This document shows, in pieces, positions 35,101-47,956 of a DNA stretch of 64,000 nucleotides. The stretch is taken from NCBI GenBank assembly GCA_965178125.1, contig OZ237776.1:186001-250000 (forward strand), in the 5' to 3' direction. The notes beneath the pieces were generated by a model. That model had not been told where the DNA came from. It did not search any database and was given only the letters and a program-made list of their open reading frames with translations. The stretch is from Bilabrum cf. latius. Taxonomy: Eukaryota > Bigyra: Bicosoecida > Bigyra > Bicosoecida. Each line of letters begins with the position of its first letter. The stretch's first letter is position 1. The position numbers and the translations under genes are program-made.

Positions 35101-35907
35101 GCGAGCACACGCCCTGGCACAGCCAAGCGTCCGAAACACCGCTTGGTGCACCGGGCTCGCGAACCCGGCCGCACGATGCCCATGACCCGACCCATACATC
35201 CAGTGGGCCTTGAAATGGTTCCGCCAGCATAATGCATGCAAGCAGTGGATACGTGGAGACTGCAATCACGATACACGCGACGTCGAACAGCCAGTGGAAC
35301 GTATACACTGGCATCAAGCAGGATATGCAGGTGAGTAACATGCAGATGAAGTACGCTACGAGTCGCTCACTGCGAATCGATATTGCAATGGAAACATCTA
35401 CGCTGGTAGCAAGCACGAGCGAGCCGACATAGAGCCAACGCTGAGCCAGCACGAGCTCCCCGTTGGACAATCGCACGTTCGATATGCCTTCTCCAAGTTG
35501 AATGATGGGTATGGCAACCTGCAAAAGATATGAAAGCAATAATCAAATTCAGGCATATGATGTGCGCATACTCATGGCGCAAACTACCACAAAACGAGAT
35601 AGCAAGCAACTCGATTGGTTGCACTGCAGCTCACAGCGATGTTCACAGCGGTCGCTGCAATTAAGTAGAGCTTTGTTCGACTCATAGGCCACATATATGC
35701 TGCAAAGCACGTGAACATGCTAAGCACGGCTAGAATCCCTCCCGATGCGGTCCTTAGACTCTGCAGGCTGATAGAAAGTTCATAGTTGGCATTCAAGCCG
35801 TTAGCAAGGGCATCATCGGCAATAGAAAGCACTGCTAATACAATTCCAAGTAGAGAAGTACCAGCATAGTAGACATTATCTCGCCAGTCGGTCTGAACGA
35901 GTGTCAT
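32174..35907 (-). CDS. Hybrid sensor histidine kinase 2
   Basis: Paralogue of kinase 1 on the minus strand: exons 35635-35907 and 32174-35518, 1,205 residues, stop TGA. In-frame TAGs read as Gln lie near 34466, 34383, 33980, 33830, 33404, 32867 and 32810. ATG 35907 starts MTLVQTDWRDNVYYAG, the first of about six sensor helices. The sensor keeps the family words IIQLGEG and AQRWLYVGSL, then a Cys-containing linker and two helices. The kinase core has the H box IFHEARVPLQ, NLVSNALKF, DTGCGM, GLGLYISRGIARQMGG and a C-terminal receiver (VDDVPTNRKL, TMDKSMPVMDG, LGKPAS). Large parts of the core are nearly identical in DNA to the other copies while linkers differ. Only 137 bp separate its start from the end of kinase 3, in tandem. 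Confidence 0.88.
35519..35634 (-). other. Spliceosomal intron of histidine kinase 2
   Basis: 116 nt, GTGAGC...CTTTTGCAG, phase 0 after codon 91. It joins AVNIA to VAIPIIQLGEG, the same site as in the paralogues. Confidence 0.85.
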
Positions 35908-36044
35908 TCTCGTCGAATCGTGCCGGAAATGGAGAAGGGCGTTGCGATCTGATGACAATCTGCCAGTCGGTGAGAAATGCTCGTCACATGGATCCGTAGG
36001 CCCTAACCCTAATTTCAAGGTCCGCATGATAGAAAGCCTTCGCA

Positions 36045-39000
36045 TCACGTGCATGCAACATACTACCTACAAACCACGTCTACTTCTTTCGCGCTCGCAG
36101 GCTTGCCCAGCACCGCATCCAGCCCCTCCGCCTTGAAAGCCTCCAAGTCCTCGCCCAAAGCATCCCCCGTCAGGCCCACAATCACAAACCGAGACCCAAA
36201 TTCTCCACGGATCGACCGCGTTGCCTCCACGCCGTCCATCACTGGCATCGACTTGTCCATCGTGATCAGGCCCAGGCACTCCACCCCCGGCCCCGCCTCC
36301 ATGGCCCGGGCCCGGCACGCCTCCACTGCCTTCTGTCCGTCCCTGGCCTGGTGCACGGTGTATCCGAGCCTGCGCATGCCCCTGGCGAGCAGCTTCCTGT
36401 TGGTGGGCACGTCATCCACGATGAGGCACCATGCCTTGAGGGGGTCAAGGGGCGAGGGGGCTGGTGCACCACCGTGCGATGCAGCTGCAGATTTCGGCTG
36501 CACAGCTGCGCCATCACCTTTATCAGCGAGTGGATCGGTGTCAGATATCCCTGGGCTGTCACTGCATACTGCTACTTTACATGCTTCAGAGGCTTGCGGT
36601 ACACCAGGACACATGCTGGTCGATGGAAGGGAGCCCGATGGCCGCAAAGGGTGCGATGGGCCGTCCGCTGCGCCTGCCACAACCTTCGCATGCTCCCCTA
36701 GCCCCCACCTCCCTTGCTTGGATGAAGCACTGGCAGACTAACTGACTGGCACGTGGACAGTGGCAGGCATAGGACGCGTATTGCTTGCCATGTCTGCGTT
36801 CTGAGCTCGCTGCGCCTACCCGGCATGAAAGTTGTTGCTAGTATACGAACCCAGGGTGGTAGAGGCTGCCTCCAGCCCGGTTGGCTCCTGCTGCAAGGGC
36901 AAGTGCTGGCATACAGGGCTCCCCCGATTTGGGGTAGGCACTGCCTCGGGGCTAGACTTGCCGATGCTATCCTGTGCCGATGTGCATGTAATGACGATGC
37001 TTCCCTCGTCTCTAGTCGAATTTCTCTATGCTTGCAGCACTAGTTGCAGGCCAATTGGATTGCTTGGCTGGCCACTTGCGTCCTGTGTCGGCTGACCACC
37101 CTTGTCCTGGCTCTGGTTACCCCAAGCTGAGCTGGTGCGATGGGATGTAGACATTGACATGGACCGCAGTCGCAGCACTCCTGACCCGCCGGAGGAAGCA
37201 CTCAACTAAAGGTTGCCTTTGTCGCCCGGTCTGGCCTTGACCTTGCTTCGGATCGGCCCGTTGCCGTGCCGCGAAAGATGCCTGTGCCTGTTGTCTGCAG
37301 ATGGAAGCAGCTGCACACCACCACTGGCATCCAGGCTGCCATTCCGGCCTGGAACATCAGTGCATGCATCGATGGCAGCCTCGAACTCGAACGTGAACAC
37401 GCTGCCCTTGCCCTCCCCCTCGCTCGATGCCACCAGATCGCCGCCCATCTGACGAGCGATCCCGCGGGAGATGTACAGGCCTAGACCGGAGGAAGACCCT
37501 GTGTATTCCACTCCGTGTCTGGCCTGCTTGTACGGTGTGAAGAGCTGTTTAATGTCATTTTGTGAAATACCGCAGCCAGTGTCGGTGACGCTGGCGGTGA
37601 TCACGTGTGTTGCCTATACCGCCATGTCCTCGTAGGCTACAGCCGATGCTGCCGATCCCGAGTCGGCAGCTGCTTCGCCACTTTGCGCCATTCTGCCAGT
37701 GCTGATGCTTGATGCGACGCGGCCTGATCGAGCTCGCCGACTACTGTGTGCACCGCCAGATGAGGCCGGCACGGACGGACCACTGCCATGCTTGCCACCC
37801 AAAGTGCTTGCATCACCGTCCAGTTTCCTGCAGCAAACAAAGACTGATACCGTGCCTCCTTTTGCAGTGAATTTCAGCGCGTTCGACACCAAATTAGCAA
37901 GCACTTGCTTTATCCGAACTGGGTCCCCGCGGATGTGAGAAGGCACGTCCTGCGCAGCATCTGCCCGAAGATTCACGCCGTGCTTCTCGGCTGTGCGTCG
38001 GAACGTGGACACGATGTCTTGCAGCACCTGCGCCACGTCCACCGCCTCGTCCCTTAGCCTGAGCCTGCCCTGCTCGATGCGCTGGGCTTCGAGCACGTCG
38101 TCGAAGATGCACTGCAGTCCCTTGCACCCTTCCTGCTGGGACCGGAGCACGTCAGCCGAATCATCTGCAGAGACTGCCTGTCTCATCTGGAGGTCAGTCA
38201 GGTGGGCAGCGATGTTCTCGAGCTAGCTAACGTGATCATTCAAAAACCCACGATCAACAGCAGGGTGCTTCGATTGAAGTTGTTCGCCTGACCTATCGGC
38301 CACCGCCCCAATACTGGTGTCTCCAGGCAGATGACGCTTAGCGGCGACAACCGATCGTGACAGCTACGCTGACAGGTACTACAGCTGCTGACGCTGCTCG
38401 CCGATCTCCTTGATGCTCTCCTGCAGCTCCTGCACCGACAGAGACACCGCTTGAAGAGGCACCCGGGCCTCGTGGAAGATGTACCTGGTGAACTGCTGGA
38501 TGGTGCTGAGGCGGGCATCGGCGGCTTCTCGCTTCCACTTCTGCGACTCGGCGGCTTGTTTGGCCACCTTCATGACGTCATTGTGCACGACGGAGAGAGC
38601 CAGTGCGCAGCGGAGCAGCACCACCACGCAATCTGCGAGGGCCATCGCGACCGAGGATGCGCCAGGGTCAAAGTTGAGGAATCGAATGCCCTGGTATTGC
38701 AGGATGTACACAAAGCCACCTGCAATCATTCCAATGATAATGTAGAACTACCGTTGCCGCGTCCCGCCGTCATCTGCGATCGGTAATGACTGGCTCCAGG
38801 TCCTGGATAAATCATCAGCGCTGTGTGCAGGTTGGCCATCGGTTCCTCTTACGTTCCTACGCCTGAGGTGGGCATCATCCGAGCGTGCCTGGCCGCGTGC
38901 AAGCGACTCGGAGTGCGCCGGCGTTGTTGGCGCATACCTTCGGTCCGGCGACGAGCCCTGGCTGCCAGAGATGCTATAGTCGCGTTTTGGCTTGGGTTTC

Positions 39001-39990
39001 TCTGTTACTGCATCCGCTTGCATAGATCTAGCCGCTGGTGAGTGATGGCTTGTTCCGGATTTTGGTCTTGGCGCAGCCGGCGATGGCGTGGGCGAAGGCG
39101 CTGCCAGCACCGATGGAGTTCTATCCAATTGTTCGCTTTCACCCTCGGAAGCGCCTGCTGTCACTGTGGGATCGTTGCTGGCGTAGCAGCAGCATCCGCG
39201 GGCCGTAATGCAGCACCGCCCGTCTACTAGCCCGTCGCACAGGACGGCGTACCTTCCTTCTTCGTCCGAATCTATGCGCCCACAAGATGCCCATGTACCG
39301 ACCCAGGCATTGCATGGGCCCTTTGATAGCTCCCCAATAACAATGCACGCAAGCATGGGAAAGAAAACTGCAGTCAGCAGCACTGACGCGAGTTCAGTTG
39401 TCCAATGAATCGGGTATGCCGTCGACATCCCTGACAGGACGGTACCGACGGTCGCTATAGTGTATGATATCATCCTTTCATCGCGAAAATTTACGGCAAC
39501 TGCAATATCAGTGCACGCTGCAAGTCCCAAAGAGGAAACATACAGCCACCGCTGCACCAACACTGGTGCATTATTCGACATTCTAACATTAGACACACCC
39601 TCGCCCAAATGTATGATAGGAATTGCTGCCTGCGACAATATTGCAAGGTTGTAGTCCGAATATGCAGCTCAGAATAGTCTGAAATCGGCTGTGCAGGTAG
39701 GCCCAGTCACGACTCACAGCTAGATTTATGATCGTTGCAGAAGCCAAGTACAACTTCGTGCGACCTGCTGGCCATACGATTGCAGTATAGCAAGTAAATA
39801 TTGTAAGCAAGACAAGGATACTTCCGGTAGCTGTGCGCAAACTCTGCAATCGAATGGGAACAGATATATCCTGTACGGTACCAGCGCTTGTTATATCATC
39901 CACCAATGAAAGGGCGATAACGATGGCTGCTAGAAGCCCACATGAATGAAAGAATGTGTTCGCACGCCATCCATTCGATGAAAGGGCCAT
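36045..39990 (-). CDS. Hybrid sensor histidine kinase 3
   Basis: Exons 39718-39990 and 36045-39629; 1,285 residues, stop TGA at 36045-36047. TAGs read as Gln include those near 38746, 38377, 38226, 37614, 37206, 37012 and 36738. ATG 39990 gives MALSSNGWRANTFFHSCG followed by six sensor helices with the family words IHLGEG and VQRWLYVSSL, a Cys-rich segment (CCITARGCCCY) and a Pro/Ser linker. The kinase core (IFHEARVPLQ, NLVSNALKF, DTGCGI, GLGLYISRGIARQMGG) and receiver (VDDVPTNRKL, TMDKSMPVMDG, LGKPAS) are complete. In tandem with kinase 2 and followed upstream by kinase 4. The linker between ATPase and receiver is the longest unstructured part and is not conserved with the other copies. Confidence 0.87.
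39630..39717 (-). other. Spliceosomal intron of histidine kinase 3
   Basis: 88 nt, GTGAGT...TTGTCGCAG, phase 0 after codon 91. It joins IINLA to AAIPIIHLGEG. Confidence 0.85.
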
Positions 39991-40224
39991 TTCAGTACTG
40001 AAATGTCGTTGGTCGCTGTGCTGGTGCTCGGTCGCAAGCACAAATTATACATACTACTAGTAAAGTACACTAATCAAATTCTAGCATGCAGCAAGTTGCC
40101 AGCAACCCTAACCCCAAAACCCTTATTTTAGCAAACACTGAGGCACATTTAAAGTTTCATCTTCACGCAACGCACAGCATCAACAAATTCAGAAGAGAAT
40201 CAACGAGCGATAACACTCAGGACG

Positions 40225-43200
40225 TCACGCCACACGATCAGATTTCAAGGTCGCGCTCGCCATGTCATGGACCTCAGCGGCGCTCGCAGGTTTCCCAAGC
40301 ACATCATCGAGTCCTGCCGCCACAAATTCATCGGCTTCAGGGCCTGCAGCATCCCCCGTCAGGCCCACAATCACAAACCGAGACCCGAACTCTCCACGGA
40401 TCGTACGCGTCGCCTCCACGCCGTCCATCACTGGCATCGACTTGTCCATCGTGATCAGGCCCAGGCACTCAACCTCCGGCCCCGCCTCCATGGCCCGGGC
40501 CCGACACGCCTCCACTGCCTCCTGCCCGTCCTTGGCCTGGTGCACGGTGTATCCGAGCCTGCGCATGCCCCTGGCTAGCAGCTTCCTGTTGGTGGGCACG
40601 TCGTCCACGATGAGGCACCACGCCTTGAGGGCGTCAAGGGGCGAGGGGGCTGGTGCACCACCGTGCGATGCAGCTAAGCTTTTCGCACGCAGCGGGCTGC
40701 CCCTTGATGAGGTCCCAGTCACACCCACAGCTTCAGCCCCATCACTCCTTGCCCTGGCTTCAGCCCCAGCGCCAGTCGCAGTCACAGCAGCCGAAACAGC
40801 ACCGGTCATAGCACCAGTCACAACCCCCTGCCTACCACCTGGACTGTTCCTGTCCATCCCACTCCAGGTTGCCTTGGTGAACACGAATGACCCTGCGTTC
40901 TAACTGCTACCAGGGGCCACAGCTGCACAGCCAATGCCGCTGCTACCATCGCCAGCCGCACTATCATCACAACCACCGCCAGCATCCTCTTCACCACCAC
41001 GCGTTGTAGCCGGCCCTGATCTGCTCAGTCCCACGTGTTCATCGAGCTCATTGATGTTGCGGCAAGACACGGCGGTGTGCGATTGACCCTGTCTATCGGT
41101 TGACTCAGGAGCATCTGCCTCGAATTCAAACGTGAACACGCTGCCCTTGCCCTCTCCATCGCTCGATGCCACCAAATCGCCCCCCATCTGACGAGCGATC
41201 CCGCGGGAGATGTACAGGCCTAGACCGGAAGAAGAGCCCGAGTGCTCTATGCCGTGTCTGGTGCGAGTGTACGGATCGAACAGTGTTTCCATAGCCATCT
41301 GGCTGATACCCCGGCCGGTATCGGAGACCGATATTCGAATGCGATAAGTAATACGATCTTCTGAACCCGTGTCGCGGGCCTGATTCTCACTGTCCTGTGT
41401 TCGGTCTTTGGGCCGGGCGTGGGTTGAGCCAGGAGCACCGCTGCTGGTGCGCATCGCGCTGCTGCTGCTGCTCCGCAATGGCGCCTGCGCTTGCCGCTGG
41501 AATCCAATGCCACTACTCAAAGCGAGTGGGTCGAAGGAGGATCCCTTGGAGGGAGATCCGTCGTAGGAGGATCCGGAGGAGGAGTGAGGAAGGGCGACAG
41601 CGGCAGCAGGAGCAGCGGAAGCTGCGTTGCCATCGTTGACATTGTCAGCGTCCTTTTCCTTGCCAACCAACCCACGGCTGTCATGCCCCGCACGCGACGA
41701 TGTGGTAAACGCCACATGATTGCCTTGCATGCGCCTGGCTGTGGCCTCCACCGTAATCCTGCCTTCCTTACGGTCGGTGAATTTGCGCGCGTTGCTGATC
41801 AGATGAGCCAGCACCTGATGCACCCTCTTGCTATCCCCACGCACGGTCGAAGGGAGGCCGAGCCGCACCACTAGCTGCACGGGGCAGCCCCCTTGGGACT
41901 ATAGGGAAACTTCGGCGGCGTTTGAGCGAGCTCGCTTTGCTGCCAGCGGTGCGGCTGCCCCCCTCGGTGACTCGGGTGGTGCGGTGGCTCCCCGGAGCAC
42001 TTGCATCAGGTCGAAGGGTTCATCCCTTAGCCTGAGCCTGCCCTGCTCGATGCGCTGGGCCTCTAGTACGTCGTCGAAGATGCACTGCAGTCCCTTGCAC
42101 CCTTCCTGCTGGGACCGGAGCACGTCCAATGCCTCTCTAACCTCTGCTCCGAGCCGACCCAGAGCGCGCACCATGTCTCGGTGGAATCGCCTCGTGGTTG
42201 TCTCTGTATCTTCTGGCTTGAGCCGGGTTATGGGATGCTGCCCGGAGGCTTCTTCCAAAGGACCTGCAGGGTGTCGAGGACTTTTGCTGCTGCTTCTGCT
42301 GCTTGAATTGTGACCGGAGGCGCCGTCGCCCGTGAAGCCGAGTTGCGTGCGACCGCCTGTTCCGGGGACGAACGCACGCGCCAGAATCGGATCCCAAGCC
42401 ACGGTTTCTTTTACTATGAGCTGCTAAATGCTGCCACATTTGGCCTCAATGGATGGAAGTCCCTCCTTCAGCTCCTGCACCGACAGCGACACCGCCTGAA
42501 GAGGCACCCGGGCCTCGTGGAAGATGTACCTGGTGAACTGCTGGATGGTGCTGAGGCGGGCATCAGCGGCTTCTCGCTTCCACTTCTGCGACTCGGCGGC
42601 TTGTCTTGCTATAATCACGATGTCACCGATGGCAACAGCTAGAGCAAGGGCGACTCGCAGCACGACGATACTTGCATCGAATGCAAGAAGCATCCACTCA
42701 GCCGCTGCTACTGAGAGACCCCAGTACCGCTTGCCGTAGTACTATACTGGATACAGTACGCTGGAGGCTATGGCTGCCATGAGGAGCCACTGGGGGATTG
42801 TAATATCACTCAGGTGAGTTGCCCGTTTGAAGCATCCTTCGCCTTGGTCTGAGGCAGTGACCTGAGCACCTGCATCTGCGAGCTGCACAATCCGGCTAAG
42901 CTGCCCCTAACCTTGGGGATGTATCGCAGTCGCGTCCAGATTCGACGGCATGCATTTCGCTGGAGGCCCAGGCGATGCACCGTCGATGCCTCCTTCTAGC
43001 GGCAATCGGCTGCATCGTTGCTCCACCGCAAGAAGCCATCCATCCACAATTCCATCCAGGGGCCCCTTAAATGTTTCAAGAAATATTAAGGCGCCGAAGA
43101 TGCATTGGAAAGCGAGGGACAGTATCATTCCTGAAGCACCGACTGCCGGAGTCCAGGCCACCACAACTGATAGCGTCGCGAGGCCGAACACTGCTATGCA

Positions 43201-43748
43201 AGCACACCACATGCGTCGCTTCCTCATCACAGTCGCAACCTGGGCATCAATAAATATGCCTAGTAGGAATGCTGTGTTGACATACTGTCTGATTCTTGAA
43301 AGGTATGCATACTCCACGAACACCTCGGTCGATAAGTTGAGGCAAAGTGCTGCCATTGATAATCCGACCTGCGATGCGACCGTCAGCAAGTAGTAATACT
43401 TAGGAGCATGTTTCATTAGTTTCTTGGTTTCAATCACTTCCTGGCGGTAGTACTTACTACAAAGCATGATGCAAAATCAGCTGCGAACAAAAACTTCGCC
43501 ACCACAGAGCTGTGCGCCAGTATACCATAAACGAAGGGTATGGATGCAACAAACATTGCGCTTGCTAGAGCTAATCTAAGCTGGAGCACTCCCGACTGAG
43601 AGTTCTATGGCTTGCATCGCAGTGCAGGTTGACTTCGGAATGCACCGTGACTGTTGTCGCAGTGTCCCATATCCACGCATACGAGAACCGCACATACTAG
43701 ACACACAGCTATTATCAATAAATACGATGTCATTTGAACCGAAGTCAT
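40225..43748 (-). CDS. Hybrid sensor histidine kinase 4 (most divergent copy)
   Basis: Exons 43458-43748 and 40225-43368; 1,144 residues, stop TGA. TAGs read as Gln occur near 43610, 42907, 42740, 42424, 41899 and 40900. ATG 43748 begins MTSVQMTSYLLIIAVC. The sensor is the least conserved: the IPIIQLGEG region reads VGLSMAALCLNL and the QRWLY word is lost. The H box FTRYIFHEARVPLQ is identical to the others. The N box reads HLISNARKF, G1 DTGRGI, and G2 GLGLYISRGIARQMGG is intact. The receiver has VDDVPTNRKL, TMDKSMPVMDG and LGKPAS, but its last third differs (DAAGPEADEF). Divergently transcribed from kinase 5 with 169 bp between starts. A changed sensor with an intact kinase suggests a different stimulus. 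Confidence 0.85.
43369..43457 (-). other. Spliceosomal intron of histidine kinase 4
   Basis: 89 nt, GTAAGT...GCATCGCAG, phase 0 after codon 97. It is open in frame except for alignment: removing it restores ASCFV next to VGLSMAAL, matching the paralogue junction. Confidence 0.75.
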
Positions 43749-43917
43749 GGAGGACTCGGCGAAGGCATACGTAACGTATAAATGTGACAGTATATGCGGA
43801 AGCAGCAGTCGTGGCCAATTATGTTCCGTGACATGAATGCGCGGCGCCTACGTCACTCACCAAAGTGGCAGTGTACAAGCCTTGATCCTTAGGCAGAGGA
43901 GTATATTGGCGCGATCA
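43749..43917. promoter_or_regulatory. Shared divergent promoter of histidine kinases 4 and 5
   Basis: 169 bp separate the ATG of kinase 4 (43748, minus) from the ATG of kinase 5 (43918, plus). Both promoters must lie here. No motif is clear enough to name. Confidence 0.5.
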
Positions 43918-46900
43918 ATGTTGTTTGTTTCCAAAGGAGAGTTAGTACTCTACTTTGGAACCATTGCAGTTTCGTTGACACTCCTTGGTATCTCGCTCGT
44001 CGACGGGATTCGGTGTTCAGACGATCAGCCTGAATGCTCTAGTCCGGCAGAGTTCTCCATCTCAAGTGTTCAAACTGCGACAGCATTTGGCATGCATGCC
44101 TGCTTTGCCATTGCTGGCTGCATGTTGGAACCGAACCCAAGGACCCTGCTGTACCTTTCCACCGTCGCCGCCACTGATGCAACTGTGAGTTCAAGACTGG
44201 AGCGAGGGACTTCTGCGCCCTTCAACTTGCATCCCAAAAAACGAACATGTTTTGTACGCCCTCGCTACGCAGATGTTTGCGGCGTCGGTCTTTTTAGAGC
44301 TGCATCGTAGCGGTACGGTTCAGAGTTTTGGTGTTCCAGTGAATCGGTAGCGGATGCTTTTTGGTGCGGCATCAGCCTTGGCAGTAGTAAACGATAGCTA
44401 GCTGATATTCCAAATGCGGTATAACCGAATGCTTGCAACCGCTGCATGGCTAGCCGTCCTGTGTGGTGTAGTCATAGCCAGCTTGTACGTCTCGGCACTG
44501 GCTGGAAACATTGCTCTTGTGTTCATTCAATGGACTTCCTAGGCCGCTTTTACAGTAGTATTGGTATCAGAGGTACTTCGTGGCAGCGTCGACCGCGCTT
44601 TATCTTGCTGCTTCGATTGTAACCTGGAGCAGCAGACGACCCCGGAGCGTAGGCAGAATGCCCCGGGACCTCCCGGCATGGACAATAAGCCTGGCAGTGG
44701 GAGTGGTCGATTAAAGGGGAATGATCCGTACCCAAGTTTGTTGACGAGCGATACTCGCCAGCTTCTCCTCCTGGATGACCGGCCTCTGCAACCACACAGG
44801 ATGCCCCAAAGCAGCCCCGCAATTGATGGAGAGGAGGACAAGCCTGAGGAGAGGAGCGGGTGCCGACGCGTCACTCCCATCAGCGCCCTAGCCCTCGTTG
44901 CACTCGCAGGCGGTCTTTCATACTCGATCGAGTTCTACGGGCGCCGATTCCTCGGCCTCTCCGTCGAGTCGGGCGCCTACGTCCTCCTCGTGTCGGATGT
45001 GCTAATCGTGCTCTTGCGGTATGTCACCTCAATCGCGATCCTGCACAACGACCTGGTTCTCGTGGCCAAGCAGGCTGCCGAGTCGCAGAAGTGGAAGCGA
45101 GAAGCCGCCGATGCCCGCCTCAGCACCATCCAGCAGTTCACCAGGTACATCTTCCACGAGGCCCGGGTGCCTCTTCAGGCGGTGTCACTGTCGGTGCAGG
45201 AGCTGCAGGAGAGCCTCAAGGAGATCAACCAAGAGGCGATTGAGCTCAAACGAATCGCCAAAGAACACCGCAGAGAACAGCGAAGGGAGCGGAATCGGGC
45301 GACCGACCTCACCGAGGCACAGGAGCAGGAGCAGGAGCAGGAGCTTGAGCAAACAGGAGCAGGGGCAAACACAGGATGGGCAAGACCAGGAGCAAACGCT
45401 GCATCTGCACAAGCGATTGAATCGCCGGAGATGTCGGAAAGTGCCATTCGGCGAGAAATCGCCGAGCTCCTGTAGGAGGTGACCGAGGCACGTGACGTGC
45501 TCCGGTCCCAGCAGGAAGGGTGCAAGGGACTGCAGTGCATCTTCGACGACGTGCTCGAGGCCCAGCGCATCGAGCAGGGCAGGCTCAGGCTAAGGGACGA
45601 GGTGGTGGACGTGGCGCAGGTGCTGCAAGACATCGTGTCCACGTTCCGACGTACAGCTGAGAAGCGAGGCGTGAATCTTCGGGCGGATGCTGCGCAAGAC
45701 GTGCCTGGCCACATCCGCGGGGACCCCGTGCGAATCAAGCAGGTGCTTGCCAATTTGGTGTCGAACGCGCTCAAGTTTACTCCCAAAGGTGGGGCTGTCC
45801 ATGTCCACGGCAGGATATCAGAGGTCCAGACCATGTGGGCAGCCACAGGTGCAGGTGCAATCACAGATGCGGGAACAGATGCGGGAATGGGTGGCTCTGC
45901 ATTAGCGGACGTTGTTGTTGGAAGGGATATGGCCGGTAAATAGGACTAGCATGGGCGTGATGGAGCTGACAATGACGTCATTGTGCTCGCTCATCCAGGT
46001 GATGCAGGTGCAGACACGGCCGGTATGGGACCAGCCGGTGAGGCTGATGCACGTGTAGAAGCCGAAGGCAGTATAGGCACTAGCCGGGGACTGCTGGGAC
46101 CCGCGCGTGAAGCATCGCCTGCATTTCCCAAGCCCAATCTCAAGCCCTCACCCCAATCGAGGGCATCTGTGGGAACTGCGCACTCGTCATACCGCAGCAC
46201 CTCCAAGATAGTCCCAGTCATCGGTTCCGGAGGGTCGTCTGTCGCTAGCTCAGTCTCCTCTTCATAGAAAGGCAAGACCAGCAGAACTGCTTGGGCGGGC
46301 CGCCAGGCAGCCGATGCCACTGCTGACTTGGCTGCCGGCAGTCCACACGGCAAGGCACGCACTGCAGACCGAGTCCACTCTGCTGCCCACAGCGGCGATC
46401 TCCTCGGAGGTGCCCTGCGAGAAATATCGCCCCATGGTAAAGGTAAAAGTGGGGGACGATATCGGTCAAGCAGCACTGGCAACGGCGGCGTTGTCTCGCC
46501 CGCAGGCCAAGCACCGGTGCCTGCCGCTGACGACACCGGTGGTGAGTCGGAGGGATAGACGGCCATCGCAGCGGGCACCGAGGTGGCCTTCCGGCTCGTC
46601 TTTGAGGTAACCGACACCGGCTGCGGCATTTCACAAGACGATATCAACCAGCTCTTCACGCCCTACAAGCAGACCAGGCACGGCGTGGAATACACGGGCT
46701 CTTCCTCCGGTCTGGGCTTGTACATCTCCCGCGGGATCGCTCGTCAGATGGGCGGCGATCTGGTGGCATCGAGCGAGGGAGAGGGCAAGGGCAGCGTGTT
46801 CACGTTCGAGTTCGAGGCGATGCCTGCCCCCGCACCACGATCGAGTCGGCTGAGCGCCTCCTCTGACGGTTCGTTCCTGACGGACGCTGGTCTCTCTGGC

Positions 46901-47806
46901 TCGCTGGTCTTCTCCGTACCGGCGGGGGATGCAAGCAAGGTGGACTTGAATGAAGGCTCGGCAGTGTTCCCAGATGCTGTTGGGACCCAGCTGGGTACAA
47001 GCACTACTGCGGGGCTGTTTCCCGGCTTGGATCCTGCGGCTGGAAGCGGAAGCAGGGCGAGAGGTTCGACTGCCAGTCACGGGGGTACCGTCAGTCACGC
47101 GCGGGATGATGTTAGCGGTGCAGCTCGCGGTGGTGCAACCATTTGCGATACCAACAAGCTCGTCGCTTCAACCCTGGATTCGGAAGTCCAAGACAACGAC
47201 ACAGAGACCTCCCCTTCAGCAGCAGGTGCGGATGCAGCGGCAGCATCCGGGACTACAAAGCGGAGGAGGGTCGTAAAACGGAGCAGGAAGGGAGGCGCGA
47301 GTGGTCCCGATGAACGTGTGCTAGGAACCATGCATGCCGATGGTGGTGAGCCTGGTGGGGGGGCGGGTGCATCGCACGGTGGTGCACCAGCCCCCTCGCC
47401 CCTTGATGCCCTCAAGGCGTGGTGCCTCATCGTGGACGACGTGCCCACCAACAGGAAGCTGCTCGCCAGGGGCATGCGCAGGCTCGGATACACCGTGCAC
47501 CAGGCCAAGGACGGGCAGAAGGCAGTTGAGGCGTGCCGGGCCCGGGCCATGGAGGCGGGGCCGGGGTTGGAGTGCCTGGGCCTGATCACGATGGACAAGT
47601 CGATGCCAGTGATGGACGGCGTGGAGGCGACGCGGTCGATCCGTGTTGAATTCGGGTCTCGGTTTGTGATTGTTGGCCTGACGGGGGATGCTTTGGGCGA
47701 GGACTTGGAGGCGTTCAGGGCCGAGGGGTTGGACGCGGTGCTGGGCAAGCCTGCTGGGGCGAACGAAGTCCAGCAGAAAGTCAATCGCGTGAACAACCCA
47801 GAATGA
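43918..47806 (+). CDS. Hybrid sensor histidine kinase 5
   Basis: Exons 43918-44184 and 44273-47806; 1,266 residues, stop TGA. TAG is read as Gln at many sites, including 44332, 44396, 44539, 45473, 45941, 45950, 46265 and 46556. ATG 43918 (MLFVSKGELVLYFG) starts a six-helix sensor. Two helices follow after a polar linker. The H box (IFHEARVPLQ) is followed by an unusual Glu/Gln/Arg-rich segment (about 45230-45400, with an EQEQEQEQEL run) before the conserved DVLRSQQEGCKG helix. N box NLVSNALKF, G1 DTGCGI, G2 GLGLYISRGIARQMGG and the receiver (VDDVPTNRKL, TMDKSMPVMDG, LGKPAG) are complete. A second copy head-to-tail with it (kinase 6) starts 150 bp downstream. Confidence 0.88.
44185..44272 (+). 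other. Spliceosomal intron of histidine kinase 5
   Basis: 88 nt, GTGAGT...GCTACGCAG, phase 0 after codon 89. It joins AATDAT to MFAASVFLEL in a frame that then stays open for 3.5 kb. Confidence 0.82.
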
Positions 47807-47956
47807 ATTTATGTGAGTATGCGAACTTAGTTTCTCTGCCATCCCAAGTTCTTGTGGAGACCATGGGAATTGCGGAACCTCGTGAAGCGCGCGGCGACCA
47901 GGCGCAATCATTAGAAAATCTACGAAGCTATGGCCGAGGCTTTGACTAGTACCGTT

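Noticed and set aside
36001-36012. CCCTAACCCTAA as an internal telomere repeat
   Set aside because: Only two units, in the gap between two kinase genes. A similar degenerate run near 40105 is also isolated. Chance is sufficient.
44185-44310. Read-through of exon 1 of kinase 5 into the following bases
   Set aside because: The sequence after GTGAGT loses the hydrophobic pattern of the paralogues. It is regained only after the acceptor at 44272.
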